From contig PGZE01000030.1 of assembly GCA_002840015.1 (NCBI GenBank), positions 1 to 32,570 on the forward strand: DNA of 32,570 nt, written 5' to 3'. Under the pieces are notes generated by a model, which had not been told where the DNA came from, did not search any database, and saw nothing but the letters and a program-made list of their open reading frames with translations. Shown here piece by piece: positions 8,828 through 20,698 of this stretch; position 1 is the stretch's first letter, and each line of letters starts with the position of its first letter. A program made the position numbers and the translations under genes. The DNA comes from Gammaproteobacteria bacterium HGW-Gammaproteobacteria-2 (lineage in GTDB: Bacteria; Pseudomonadota; Gammaproteobacteria; Xanthomonadales; Xanthomonadaceae).

Positions 8828-9409
8828 TTATTGCAGCAGACGCCGGGCCTGGAGCGCGATCGCCTCAAGCGCGGGCTTGTCGTACATGCCGCGGCCAAGC
8901 ACGCGGATGGCCACAATCATCCCCAACAGTGCTTTGGCGGTCGCCTCAGGGTCGAGGCGTTGGGGAAAGACCTTGCGCGCCTGGCCAACCTCGATACTGC
9001 GTCGAAAAAATGCCTCGATTTCGCGCAAGCCATTGCGCACGATCTGGTTTACATCCTCGCCCTGGCTAGCGAGAGTAGACGCCGTATTGATCAGAAAACA
9101 GCCTTTCTTTTCGCTGTCAGCAAGCGTATCGGCGACGATGCCATCGAATAGCGCGGCAATGGCATTCTTCGGATCATCCATCGCTTCCATCTCGGCCAGG
9201 ATCGCACGGCGGTTGTCTGTGTCGTATTTCCGCAGTGTCTTGACGAACAGTTGCTCCTTGCCGCCAAAGGCGTTGTACAGACTGCCGCGGCTGATGCCTG
9301 TACTTGCGATCAGGTCGGCCATCGACGCAGGCTCGAAGCCCTTGGCCCAGAACACCTTCATCGCCTTGGCGATGGCATCGTCTTCGTCGAATGATTTTTC
9401 CCAGGGCAT
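8828..9409 (-). CDS. TetR-family regulator, NemR-like
   Basis: The repressor has 193 residues. The helix-turn-helix is at ~28–56 (MADLIASTGISRGSLYNAFGGK), followed by an all-alpha ligand domain. It has one cysteine, Cys104, in SEKKGCFLINT. E. coli NemR senses electrophiles and hypochlorite through Cys106 in a similar position, so a redox or electrophile sensor role is likely but inferred. Three related palindromes occur nearby, two ahead of the AhpD-like gene and one ahead of its own start. That pattern fits autoregulation plus control of the AhpD-like gene. Confidence 0.88.
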   Translation of the reverse strand: MPWEKSFDEDDAIAKAMKVFWAKGFEPASMADLIASTGISRGSLYNAFGGKEQLFVKTLRKYDTDNRRAILAEMEAMDDPKNAIAALFDGIVADTLADSEKKGCFLINTASTLASQGEDVNQIVRNGLREIEAFFRRSIEVGQARKVFPQRLDPEATAKALLGMIVAIRVLGRGMYDKPALEAIALQARRLLQ

Positions 9410-9449
9410 GATCGCTCTTTCGCAGTATCAGATCGGTTGGATTCTAGCA

Positions 9450-9470
9450 TGTTTAAACCGATTGGTCTTA
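9450..9470. promoter_or_regulatory. TetR operator 3 ahead of the regulator gene
   Basis: TGTTTAAACCGATTGGTCTTA is a variant of operators 1 and 2, 41 bp upstream of the tetR start. A weaker half-site (ATCGGTTGG, 9432–9440) lies between it and the gene. Confidence 0.65.
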
Positions 9471-9563
9471 TCCATTGACCCGACAGGATGCCGTCGTGGA
9501 CGGGCCAGATAGCCGATGACTGCTTTCCTCGGGCGGCTATCGCCGTAACGCGGCCCTCGTGGT

Positions 9564-9666
9564 GGGAGCGCGCCTTGCGCGTGAAGCTTGCGCAAGGTTG
9601 TTCCCCGGCAGGCCGGCTCTCACAGAAGCACTGGCTCGCACCGGCGTGCAACACAGTTGCCTACAG
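9564..9666 (-). repeat. REP-like repeat, copy B
   Basis: Read on the minus strand, it aligns with copy A (3846–3950): CTGTAGG, CTGTGTT, GGTGC, GAGCCGGCCTGC, CTTGCG, AGCTTC and CGCGCAAGGCGCGCTCCCA occur in the same order. Confidence 0.65.
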
Positions 9667-9879
9667 GGAGCGTTCACCGCTTTCGTGGGAGCGCGCCCCA
9701 GATCAAGTCTGGGGCAGGCTCTGCGCGCGAAGCGCTTTCGCCAGTTCGTTCGCCGGCACAGGGTGGGCTCCACTACATGCAACGACAAGTTGCCCACCGA
9801 ACCTGTTCAGGGCAACCCCTGCGATTGTGCTCCCCTGTGGGAGCCCACCCTGTGGGCGACATGTCCAACAAAAAGCATC

Positions 9880-11911
<2,032 letters not shown>

Positions 11912-11994
11912 ACGCTGAACAGCCGCGCAAGAAGCCAGCTATTGCAAGCCCACCGACACGCGGCAAGGTGATTGCAGCGTCGCCCGGATGCGGC

Positions 11995-12615
11995 TCAAAA
12001 CACCCGGAAGGTGCTCGGTCGCCAGCTGTTGGAATTATATGAGGACGAGGACGAGCTGCCATAACCACTGCTGCGGCCATAACCGGTGCCGACATCGCGC
12101 TCACGGCGGCTGTGCATGCGCTCCAACAATTCGGTGCGGCGGTCTTGTAACCAGTCGGCACGGCCTACGGTGGAAGGGTCGGCGTTGCGGCGGCGCGCCT
12201 CACGTGCGCGGAAATCGCAGAAATCGTCATACGCCTGAAGCTCATGCTGCAACTCGCCAACACACAGCTCGATCATGATTGCATCGTCGAGGTAGCCCAG
12301 CACCGGCACTGAATCGGGAATCACATCTTCCGGGTCAGCGAAATACACCAGCGCCGACAGCACCCGTTGCCGGTCTTCCACCGGCAGGTCCCAGGCTTCG
12401 TCGCTGAGCATCGCGATCAGATCGTCGAGCCGGGTCAAACGCGCAGCGATGAAGTCGGGAATGGAAACCTTCTTCGCGTCGGCCAGCAGCGTCTGCGCCG
12501 CTGCGATCACTTCCGCCGTCGATTTTTTTGCCGCACCTGACTGTGCTGATTTTTGCGCTGCACGAAAGCGCTCAAGATCATGATCCGAGAGTTCGATGGA
12601 AATAACGAGGGACAT
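11995..12615 (-). CDS. DUF1232 (YkvA-like) protein
   Basis: The protein has 206 residues and unknown function. The central DUF1232 domain is recognised from LSALVYFADPEDVIPDSVPVLGYLDDA (about residues 87–113). The N-terminal ~60 residues are helical and rich in Ala and Lys. The C terminus (~175–200) is a low-complexity Gly/Ser/Tyr tail. AAGGA lies 5 nt before the ATG. It is divergent from the secreted amidohydrolase gene; thiC and its riboswitch lie downstream on the same strand. Confidence 0.85.
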   Translation of the reverse strand: MSLVISIELSDHDLERFRAAQKSAQSGAAKKSTAEVIAAAQTLLADAKKVSIPDFIAARLTRLDDLIAMLSDEAWDLPVEDRQRVLSALVYFADPEDVIPDSVPVLGYLDDAIMIELCVGELQHELQAYDDFCDFRAREARRRNADPSTVGRADWLQDRRTELLERMHSRRERDVGTGYGRSSGYGSSSSSSYNSNSWRPSTFRVF

Positions 12616-12910
12616 GGCAATCCTTGGGCGATTGGGGCGTGATGGCGCAGATTAGGTCGCTTCTTGGGTGGAGTCAAACCGGTTGCCGGCCGCCATCCAG
12701 ATTGACCGTTTTCCGGCACTTTTTGCGTGTCCCCAGCGGTAGCTGTGCGCGGAGAAGCGCCTGACACGCAGGCACGGTTCGTCATGCCATGCAACCGATC
12801 ACCCATATCTTGATTGCCACTGTTGCAACAACTCGCAGTTTCCAATCTTCCCGGATACCACCGTGAGCAATGCCGGGTTAGCATCGGTGTTTTCATCCTG
12901 GGTGCCCATC
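12616..12910. other. Divergent intergenic region, nothing specific seen
   Basis: This 295-bp region separates the DUF1232 gene (minus) and the amidohydrolase gene (plus) and must hold both promoters. I could not pick out convincing −35/−10 pairs or a repeat. Confidence 0.4.
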
Positions 12911-15900
12911 ATGTTGCGATCACTGCTTGTCACCATTCTCGCGCTAAGTCTGATGCCCTCCGCGCTACCTGCGCAGGCGGCCAAAGATGACAAGGCAAGC
13001 AAGAACGATTGGGATGTGAACGCCGCCCACGGGCCGGTGAAAAAGGTGCAATTTAGTACCGATGAAGGCACTTGGATGGATCTGGATGTGAGCCCGGACG
13101 GGCGCCAGATCGTGTTTTCGCTGTTGGGCGACTTGTATGTGCTGCCGATTGCCGGCGGCGCGGCGACCCGCATCACTTCGGGAGCAGCCTGGGATGTGCA
13201 GCCGCGCTATTCGCCCGATGGCAAGGAATTGGCGTTCACCTCGGATCGCGCTGGTGGCAACAATCTGTGGCGGATCGGCGTTGATGGCAAAAACCCGGTG
13301 GCGGTCACCGACGAAACCTTCCGCCTGCTCAACAACCCGGCGTGGACACCCGATGGCCAGTATCTGGTTGGCCGCAAACACTTCACCTCCGAGCGCTCGC
13401 TCGGTGCCGGTGAGCTGTGGCTGTACCACAAGAGCGGCGGTGATGGCCTTCAGCTCACCAAGCGCAAAAACGATCAGCAAGACCTTGGCGAACCGGCGCT
13501 GAGCCCGGACGGGCGTTATGTGTATTACTCGGAGGATGTCAGCGGTGGGGAGAGCTTCCAGTACAACAAGAACCCGCACGGGGTGATCTACGCGATCAAG
13601 CGCCTGGATCGACAAACCGGCGAGACCAGCACCGTCGTCTCCAGCCCCGGCGGTGCGGTACGGCCACAACCCTCGCCCGATGGCAAGTCACTGGCGTTCG
13701 TCAAACGCGTGCGCGAAAAAACCGTGCTGCATCGGCTGGACCTGGCCTCGGGTGAGGTGCAGCCCTTGTGGAATGGCCTGAGCCATGACCTGCAGGAAGC
13801 CTGGGCGATTTTCGGCCCGTATGCCAATTATGCGTGGACGCCCGACAGCCAGGCACTGGTGATCTGGGCGCAGGGCAAGCTGTGGCGGGTGGATGCCGCC
13901 AGCGGCACGCCTACGCCGATCACCTTCAACGCCAAGGTGGGACAAACGCTGAGTGCGCCGCTGCGCTTTACCCGGCAACTCGATCAGGGCCCATTTGCCC
14001 CACACATGATCCGCGACGTGGCGACCAGCCCCGATGGCGACACACTGATCTTCCACGCGCTGGGCAAACTGTGGCGCAAGGCGCTGCCCGATGGCACGCC
14101 GCAGCGGCTCACTGCCGACAGCACGCATTACGAGTATCAGCCCAGTTTCAGCCCGGACGGCGGCTCGCTGCTTTACACCACTTGGTCGGACAACGAACTC
14201 GGTGCCATCCACGCATTGAATCTCGCCGATGGCACACGCCGCACCCTGACCACGCAACCGGGTTTTTACTACAGCCCGCGTTACGACCGCTCCGGGCGCA
14301 ACGTGGTGTGGTCGCGGCAACGCGGTAACGGTCTCACCGGCGGCTTGTGGGCGAACGAACGCGGTATTTACCTGCTTGAAGCCGGCGCCGCCGACCCGCG
14401 CCGGATTGCCAACGAGGGCAGTGAGCCGCAATTCAACGCCGATGGCAGCCGAGTGCTCTACCTCAGCGGTGAGGACTTGAGCAAAAAACTGATGAGCGTG
14501 GGTTTGCATGGTGAGCAGCCGCGCGAACTGTTCAATCTCAAGTACGTCGATTTCGTTTCGCTCAGCCCGGACGGCAACTGGGTAGCCTTCACCGAGTTGT
14601 TCAACGCCTATGTTGCGCCAATGCCGCGCACCGGCGTCAGCATCGAACTGTCACACGACAGCAAGGCGATCCCGGTCACCCGCGTCAGCCAGGATGTCGG
14701 CTCCTATCTGCACTGGTCGGCCGACTCGAGCCGCCTGCACTGGATGGTGGGCCGCGACTACTTCAGCCGCGAGTTGAAGGACGCGTTTGCCTTCGTCCCC
14801 GGCGCGCCAAAAACGCTGCCCAAGCCCGAAGCGCTGAAAGGCATCGACGTTGGCCTCATGGCAAGCGTGGATGCGCCGAGCGACACGTTTGCGTTCACCC
14901 ATGCCCGCATCATCACCCTGCGCGATGCCGAGCAGCGCCAGGAAGTGATCGAGGACGGCACTGTGGTAGTGCGCGGTGACCGGATCGTGGCGATCGGCCC
15001 TGCCGATGCGGTGACGATTCCCGCAGGCGCGCGGCAGATCGACGCCAGCGGCAAAACCATCATGCCCGGCATCGTCGATGTGCATGCCCATTCTGCCAAC
15101 TTCGGCCAGGGCGTGGTGCCACAGGCGAACTGGGCCTACTACGCCAACCTTGCCTACGGCATCACCACCATGCACGATCCATCGGCCAGCACTGAGTTCG
15201 TGTTCTCGCAGGCCGAATTGCTGAAAACCGGGCAGATGGTCGGGCCGCGCCTGTTCTCCACCGGCAGCATCCTGTATGGCGCCGATGGCGATTTCAAGGT
15301 GACCATCAATTCGCTCGACGATGCGCGCTCGCATCTGCGCCGAATGAAGGCACACGGCGCCTTCAGCGTGAAAAGCTACAACCAGCCACGCCGCGATCAG
15401 CGCCAGCAAATCGATCAGGCGGCGCGCGAACTGGGTATGCTGGTGGTCGAAGAAGGCGGCTCCACCTTCAACCACAACATGACCATGATCCTCGATGGCG
15501 TGACCGGCATCGAGCACAACATTCCGGTGGCACCGTTGTACCGCGATGTCATCGAACTATGGTCACAAACCGATGTCCGCAACACACCAACATTGGTAGT
15601 GAGTTACGGCGGCCTGTCCGGTGAATACTGGTGGTACGCGCACGACAAGGTGTGGGAAGAGAAGCGGCTGAATCGTTTCTTCCCGAGCGAAACCCTGGCG
15701 GCCCGTTCTATTCGCCGCGAAACCGCACCGGACTGGGATTATTACCATGTCGAAGTGGCCAAGGCGGCGAAAAAACTGCGCGATGCCGGGGTCAAGATCC
15801 AGGTGGGTGGCCACGGCCAGATGCAAGGGCTGAGCCCGAACTGGGAAATCTGGATGCTCACCCAAGGCGGGTTCAGCAACTTCGAGGCGCTGCGCGCGGC

Positions 15901-16201
15901 CACCATCGATGGCGCCGATTACCTCGGCCTGAGCCATGAGCTTGGCTCACTGGAAGTCGGCAAGAAAGCCGACCTGCTGGTACTGGGCAGCAACCCGCTC
16001 GACACCATCCGCTCCACCATCGACACCCGCATGGTGATGGTCAATGGCCGCCTGTTCGATGTTGATGCCGACATGGCCGAAGTGGGTGGCTTGCAGCGCC
16101 CGGCTCCAGAGTTCTTCTGGCAGCGTCACGCCGAAGCGGTGGAGTTTGGCAGCCAGTACGGCCCGACCGCGCCGTGCCATTGCCCGAAAGGGCGGCATTG
16201 A
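12911..16201 (+). CDS. Secreted TolB-like propeller/amidohydrolase protein
   Basis: The protein has 1096 residues. A Sec signal peptide covers ~1–23 (LLVTILALSLMPSALPAQA), so it is probably periplasmic. Residues ~40–640 hold repeated WD40-like/PD40 blades with the motif SPDG (for example SPDGRQIVF, SPDGKELAFTSDR, SPDGNWVAF). From ~665 an amidohydrolase domain follows: IMPGIVDVHAHS with His725 and His727, GIEHN with His869, GGHGQMQG with His968 and a late DGADYLGLS. These fit a metal-dependent hydrolase of the imidazolonepropionase/prolidase type; the substrate is unknown. I prefer ATG 12911 to an in-frame GTG at 12863 because it places the signal peptide at the N terminus. Confidence 0.88.
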   Translation: MLRSLLVTILALSLMPSALPAQAAKDDKASKNDWDVNAAHGPVKKVQFSTDEGTWMDLDVSPDGRQIVFSLLGDLYVLPIAGGAATRITSGAAWDVQPRYSPDGKELAFTSDRAGGNNLWRIGVDGKNPVAVTDETFRLLNNPAWTPDGQYLVGRKHFTSERSLGAGELWLYHKSGGDGLQLTKRKNDQQDLGEPALSPDGRYVYYSEDVSGGESFQYNKNPHGVIYAIKRLDRQTGETSTVVSSPGGAVRPQPSPDGKSLAFVKRVREKTVLHRLDLASGEVQPLWNGLSHDLQEAWAIFGPYANYAWTPDSQALVIWAQGKLWRVDAASGTPTPITFNAKVGQTLSAPLRFTRQLDQGPFAPHMIRDVATSPDGDTLIFHALGKLWRKALPDGTPQRLTADSTHYEYQPSFSPDGGSLLYTTWSDNELGAIHALNLADGTRRTLTTQPGFYYSPRYDRSGRNVVWSRQRGNGLTGGLWANERGIYLLEAGAADPRRIANEGSEPQFNADGSRVLYLSGEDLSKKLMSVGLHGEQPRELFNLKYVDFVSLSPDGNWVAFTELFNAYVAPMPRTGVSIELSHDSKAIPVTRVSQDVGSYLHWSADSSRLHWMVGRDYFSRELKDAFAFVPGAPKTLPKPEALKGIDVGLMASVDAPSDTFAFTHARIITLRDAEQRQEVIEDGTVVVRGDRIVAIGPADAVTIPAGARQIDASGKTIMPGIVDVHAHSANFGQGVVPQANWAYYANLAYGITTMHDPSASTEFVFSQAELLKTGQMVGPRLFSTGSILYGADGDFKVTINSLDDARSHLRRMKAHGAFSVKSYNQPRRDQRQQIDQAARELGMLVVEEGGSTFNHNMTMILDGVTGIEHNIPVAPLYRDVIELWSQTDVRNTPTLVVSYGGLSGEYWWYAHDKVWEEKRLNRFFPSETLAARSIRRETAPDWDYYHVEVAKAAKKLRDAGVKIQVGGHGQMQGLSPNWEIWMLTQGGFSNFEALRAATIDGADYLGLSHELGSLEVGKKADLLVLGSNPLDTIRSTIDTRMVMVNGRLFDVDADMAEVGGLQRPAPEFFWQRHAEAVEFGSQYGPTAPCHCPKGRH

Positions 16202-16307
16202 GGGTGGCGTTTTAAAAGAGCCCTCGCGCGCCACCATCCAAAGGGTGCTGCGGCGGGCAGCAAGCTACAGCGGGCAGCGCACTGGGCAACGAAAGGCACT
16301 CATCCTG

Positions 16308-17282
16308 ATGGACGACCTACACCCTTCTGATCTCAAAGCCGTGCTGCACAGCAAGCGTGCAAACATTTATTACCTTGAGCACTGTCGGGTGCTGGTCAAT
16401 GGTGGCCGGGTCGAATACGTCACCGACGAAGGCAGACGCTCGGCGTACTGGAATATTCCGATCGCCAACACCACCACGATATTGCTGGGTACCGGCACCT
16501 CGGTGACACAGGCGGCAATGCGTGAACTTGCAAAGGCAGGCGTTTTGGTGGGTTTTTGCGGAGGTGGCGGTACGCCCTTGTTCAGCGCCAATGAAGTTGA
16601 CGTGGAAGTGGCATGGCTGTCGCCGCAAAGCGAGTACCGCCCGACGCAATACTTGCAAGCATGGGTACGATTCTGGTTCAACGATGATTTGCGGCTGGCA
16701 GCCGCCAAGGCGTTCCAACAAGCTCGCCTGGGTCGAATCAGCCAACAATGGAAAATACCGGCATTGCGTGACAACGGTTTTGCCATCGATACAACCCGGC
16801 TTGACGAATTGATGCAACGCTCCTGCCGCCAAGTCGACCTTGCCCAGGACAACACTACCCTGCTTACCGAGGAAGCACGGCTGACAAAAGCACTATTCAA
16901 ACTGGCGGTGGATACCGTGGGCTATGGTGACTTCACCCGCGCCAAACGCGGTAGCGGCAGCGACCCTGCCAATCGCTTTCTCGATCATGGCAACTACCTC
17001 GCGTATGGGCTTGGGGCTACCGCCACATGGGTACTCGGTTTGCCACATGGTTTGGCGGTATTACACGGCAAGACTCGTCGCGGCGGGTTGGTATTTGATG
17101 TCGCCGACCTGGTCAAGGACGCCAGCATCCTGCCGCAAGCCTTTATTTCCGCGATGCGGGGCGACGACGAACAAGGGTTTCGTCGCGGTTGTATCGAAGC
17201 ACTCACGCGCAGCGAATCGCTGGATTTCATGATTGAAACGTTGAAAGCCGTGGCAGTCGAAGTCACCGGCGAGGTGCTGTGA
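16308..17282 (+). CDS. cas1: Type I-F Cas1 integrase
   Basis: Cas1 is the metal-dependent integrase that, with the Cas2 part of Cas2-3, inserts new spacers. The protein has 324 residues, the usual I-F length. Active-site residues are Glu189 (LLTEEARLTKA), His253 (VLHGKTRRGG), Asp264 and Asp267 (LVFDVADLVKD). They match Glu190/His254/Asp265/Asp268 of P. aeruginosa Cas1, as I recall that numbering. ATG 16308 gives the family N terminus MDDLHPSDLK; the longer open frame from 16044 overlaps the previous gene and is not Cas1-like. Its stop overlaps the cas3 start by 4 nt. The 106 bp upstream show no clear promoter. Confidence 0.96.
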   Translation: MDDLHPSDLKAVLHSKRANIYYLEHCRVLVNGGRVEYVTDEGRRSAYWNIPIANTTTILLGTGTSVTQAAMRELAKAGVLVGFCGGGGTPLFSANEVDVEVAWLSPQSEYRPTQYLQAWVRFWFNDDLRLAAAKAFQQARLGRISQQWKIPALRDNGFAIDTTRLDELMQRSCRQVDLAQDNTTLLTEEARLTKALFKLAVDTVGYGDFTRAKRGSGSDPANRFLDHGNYLAYGLGATATWVLGLPHGLAVLHGKTRRGGLVFDVADLVKDASILPQAFISAMRGDDEQGFRRGCIEALTRSESLDFMIETLKAVAVEVTGEVL

Positions 17283-20200
17283 ACATTTTGCTCATCAGCC
17301 AGTGCGACAAACGTGCGCTCAGCGAAACGCGGCGCATCCTCGACCAGTTTGGCGAGCGACGCGGCGATAGAACCTGGCAGACACCGATCACTCAGGACGG
17401 GTTGGCCACGCTGCGCCGTTTGCTGCGAAAGACCGCACGCAAGAATACTGCGGTCGCCTGTCATTGGATTCGCGGGCGCGACCACAGCGAGCTGTTGTGG
17501 ATCGTCGGCGACACCCTTCGCTTCAATGCCGAGGGCGCAGTGCCAACCAACACCACACAGCGCAATATCTTGCGGCAAACCGATGAAAACGGCTGGCATA
17601 GTCTGCAAGTCATCCATCTGTTATCAGGGTTGGCAGCGTTGCTGCATGATCTAGGCAAGGCTTGCAAGGCATTTCAGGATCGTCTCGTTGCCAATTCACC
17701 GGGCAAAACGGAACGCAATCAATATCGCCACGAATGGATTTCCCTACGACTGTTTCAAGCATTTGTCGGCGATGCCACCGATGACCAAGGTTGGTTACAT
17801 CGCTTGCATGCACCCAGCGCCAACGATGATTCCAGCTGGCTGGATCGTCTGTGTCGCGATGGTCTCGACCCGGCGGCCGACAAGAACCAACCTTTTGCCG
17901 CGTTGCCGCCGCTGGCGCGCGCGGTCGGCTGGTTGGTGCTCACCCACCATCGATTGCCAGTGATGCCCGTGCCGCCAAGTGGTGATAACGACATGAAGTG
18001 TCGCTATCTGGGTGCAAAAGTCTTGTCCTTCAACCGTAACGATCTCGAAAACGTGTTGCAGCGAATTACCTGCAACTGGAATGAACTGCCAACGTCAAGC
18101 GAAAAAGCGGTAATTGATCCCTATTGGACGTTTCCACATGGATTGCCGGTCACCACGCCCACTTGGCGCAAACGTGCAGCGCGTTTTGCCAAGCATTTGC
18201 TCGAACATTCTGCGCAGCCCGATTGCCGTGATTGGCTGGACGATCCCTATGTGATGCATCTGTCGCGGCTGAGCTTGATGTTGGCCGATCACCACTATTC
18301 CAGCCTCACCAACACAGCGGATCGCGTAAAGGGCGAAGCGAATTACCCGCTCCATGCCAACACGACTCAAGACAAGAACGGTCGACGCGATTTGAATCAG
18401 ACGCTCGATGAACATTTGCTCGGTGTCGAAAAGCACGCCGGCATCGTCACCCATGCGTTGCCCGATTTCGCCACCAAGTTACCTCGTCTTTGTCGCCACA
18501 AAGGGCTTCGCAAGCGCAGTGCCGATGCACGTTTTCGCTGGCAGGATCGCGCCAGCGACACCGCAGCTGCCATGCGCGAGCGTGCAGCCCGGCACGGCGC
18601 CTTCATCATCAACATGGCATCCACCGGCTGCGGCAAAACACTGGCAAATGCCCGCATCATGAACGCGTTGGCTGATCCAGCACAGGGCATGCGCTGCGCG
18701 TTCGCGATGGGCTTGCGCACGCTTACGCTGCAAACCGGGCGCGCCTTTCGCGACCTGCTCTCCCTGGACGATGAAGACCTGGCGATACAGGCTGGCGGCG
18801 CCGCCAATCGCGAGTTGTTCGAACACTATGCGGCGCTTGCCGAGCAATCCGGCTCAGCCTCCGCGCAAGCGCTGTTGCCCGAAGAAGACGGCCACGTGCG
18901 CTACGAAGGCAACGCGGAGCACGCGCTGTTGCAACGGCTCACGCCCGAGCCGCAGCCGCGCAAGCTGCTTAGCGCGCCGATTTTGGTCTGCACCATCGAC
19001 CATCTGACCCCGGCAACCGAAAGCCAGCGTGGCGGTCGCCAGATCATTCCAATGCTGCGTTTAATGAGCAGCGATCTGGTGCTGGACGAACCCGACGACT
19101 TCGACATCGACGACCTGCCGGCACTCACCCGCCTGGTGCATTGGGCTGGCCTGTTGGGTTCACGCGTGCTGTTGTCGTCTGCCACCCTGCCACCGGCATT
19201 GGTTGAAGGTTTGTTCGCCGCCTACATTGATGGTCGTCGCTGGTTCCAGCGCAACCGCGGCGAGCGGCACGACGAAACCCCATCGGTATGTTGCGCTTGG
19301 TTCGACGAGTTTGCGCAAGCGCAGCATGACTGTGCCGAAGTCAAAGGCTTTCGCGATGTCCACCGCGCGTTCGCGCAAGCGCGCCATGCCCAGTTGAGCA
19401 AGCAGATCGCCCGCCGCCGCAGCGAACTGTTGCCGATGGCGTTCAAATGCACCGACACGGGAACCATCCGCTCCGAGTTTGCCGGGCTGATCCGCGATGC
19501 CGCCCTGCGTCTGCACGACACCCATCGCAGCATCGATCCGCACAGTGGCAAGCGGGTGAGTTTCGGCCTGATACGCATGGCCAACATCGATCCGCTGTTC
19601 GACGTGGCACTGGCTCTGTATGCGCTCGGCGCACCGGAAGGCAAGCGCATCCATCTGTGCGTTTACCACTCGCAGTTCCCGTTGCTGATCCGCTCCGCCA
19701 TCGAACATCGTCTGGACAGCGCGCTCGATCGTCGCCAGCCCGATGCCGTGTTCGCTCTGACGGACATTCGCCAGCGACTCGATGCCCACCCCGAGTCCGA
19801 TCAATTGTTCGTCGTGCTCGGCTCGCCGGTCACCGAAGTCGGACGCGATCACGATTACGACTGGGGCGTGGTGGAACCATCGTCGATGCGCTCGCTGATC
19901 CAGCTCGCCGGTCGCATCCGCCGCCATCGCGAAGGCGCCATTGAAACTCCCAATTTGCTGATCTTCGATCACAACCTGCGCCACTTCGAGCACTCGGGCG
20001 GCCCGGCATTTTGCAAGCCTGGGTTCGAAACCGGAGAACCTGCGTTCAAGCTCAGCACACACACGCTGGAAAAGCTGCTGGATGCGGCCGAACGCGACAC
20101 GATCGACGCCCGGCCACGCATCCTGTCGCGCCCGGATGACACATTGCAGCCGAAAGACCGACTGGTCGATCTGGAGCACGCGCGGCTGGCCGTTCAAATG

Positions 20201-20689
20201 ACGACGCAGCAGCCCATTATCCGTGAGCTGAGCGAGCGTGATCGTCGCATTGGCAAACGGGGGCGGGAGTGGCCGCCGATCAACGCGGCAAGCCACTGGC
20301 AACGGCAACACGCATCGCTCACCGCCGTGCTGCCACAACAACAACCGTTCCGCTTCGATCCGGTGCCCCGCACCGATCTCGTGTTGCTGCCCAACGATGA
20401 CGAAGATGATTGCATCTTGCATCGTGTCGCCGACGGCGAGCGCCGAGGGGAAAAGCTGTACGTCAGCATCGATGAAAGCAAAAAAGACCAGCTACCCGAT
20501 GCCGCGCTGCGCGGTCACGGCATTGCGCCGTGGGGCAGCGACGACTTCATGCAATTGCTGCGTGAGCATGCCGAAACCTTTGATCTATCGCTGCATGACT
20601 GTGCGAAACGCTTCGCCACCGTCAGCATCCCCGACGCCACCCAGGGTTGGCGGTTTCATCCGCTGCTTGGCTTTACTCGAAAGAAATAG
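17279..20689 (+). CDS. cas3: Type I-F Cas2-3 fusion (nuclease-helicase)
   Basis: The protein has 1136 residues and is recruited by a target-bound Csy complex to degrade DNA; through its Cas2 part it also joins Cas1 in adaptation. Domains in order are Cas2 (~1–95, MNILLISQCDKRALSETRR), HD nuclease (His123–Asp124 in LLHDLGKA, THHRLP at ~222) and SF2 helicase. The helicase has Walker A ASTGCGKT with Lys453, DEPD at 603–606, SSAT at 633–636 and motif VI QLAGRIRRHR at 875–884. All key residues appear intact. The start is GTG, overlapping cas1 by 4 nt. It ends 9 bp from the convergent fic gene. Confidence 0.97.
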   Translation: MNILLISQCDKRALSETRRILDQFGERRGDRTWQTPITQDGLATLRRLLRKTARKNTAVACHWIRGRDHSELLWIVGDTLRFNAEGAVPTNTTQRNILRQTDENGWHSLQVIHLLSGLAALLHDLGKACKAFQDRLVANSPGKTERNQYRHEWISLRLFQAFVGDATDDQGWLHRLHAPSANDDSSWLDRLCRDGLDPAADKNQPFAALPPLARAVGWLVLTHHRLPVMPVPPSGDNDMKCRYLGAKVLSFNRNDLENVLQRITCNWNELPTSSEKAVIDPYWTFPHGLPVTTPTWRKRAARFAKHLLEHSAQPDCRDWLDDPYVMHLSRLSLMLADHHYSSLTNTADRVKGEANYPLHANTTQDKNGRRDLNQTLDEHLLGVEKHAGIVTHALPDFATKLPRLCRHKGLRKRSADARFRWQDRASDTAAAMRERAARHGAFIINMASTGCGKTLANARIMNALADPAQGMRCAFAMGLRTLTLQTGRAFRDLLSLDDEDLAIQAGGAANRELFEHYAALAEQSGSASAQALLPEEDGHVRYEGNAEHALLQRLTPEPQPRKLLSAPILVCTIDHLTPATESQRGGRQIIPMLRLMSSDLVLDEPDDFDIDDLPALTRLVHWAGLLGSRVLLSSATLPPALVEGLFAAYIDGRRWFQRNRGERHDETPSVCCAWFDEFAQAQHDCAEVKGFRDVHRAFAQARHAQLSKQIARRRSELLPMAFKCTDTGTIRSEFAGLIRDAALRLHDTHRSIDPHSGKRVSFGLIRMANIDPLFDVALALYALGAPEGKRIHLCVYHSQFPLLIRSAIEHRLDSALDRRQPDAVFALTDIRQRLDAHPESDQLFVVLGSPVTEVGRDHDYDWGVVEPSSMRSLIQLAGRIRRHREGAIETPNLLIFDHNLRHFEHSGGPAFCKPGFETGEPAFKLSTHTLEKLLDAAERDTIDARPRILSRPDDTLQPKDRLVDLEHARLAVQMTTQQPIIRELSERDRRIGKRGREWPPINAASHWQRQHASLTAVLPQQQPFRFDPVPRTDLVLLPNDDEDDCILHRVADGERRGEKLYVSIDESKKDQLPDAALRGHGIAPWGSDDFMQLLREHAETFDLSLHDCAKRFATVSIPDATQGWRFHPLLGFTRKK

Positions 20690-20698
20690 CGCGTTGGC

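Larger units (their letters stand above)
9410..9879. repeat. Gene-free stretch with operator 3 and REP-like repeats
   Basis: No credible gene is present. After operator 3 it holds REP-like copy B (9564–9666), and hairpins GCCCCAGA/TCTGGGGC (9695–9715), CTCCC/GGGAG (9830–9843) and GCCCAC/GTGGGC (9843–9857). The last two lie just downstream of thiC but lack a U tract, so they are not typical terminators. Confidence 0.6.

Noticed and set aside
9830-9857. Paired hairpins after thiC as its terminator
   Set aside because: No U tract; they belong to the REP-like repeat family seen also at 3976–3988.
16044-16307. N-terminal extension of cas1
   Set aside because: It overlaps the amidohydrolase gene and the preceding gap; family-like Cas1 sequence begins at ATG 16308.
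18754-18761. Second CC plus TGCTC site, inside cas3
   Set aside because: Seed positions 7 and 8 mismatch and downstream pairing is poor; a chance match.
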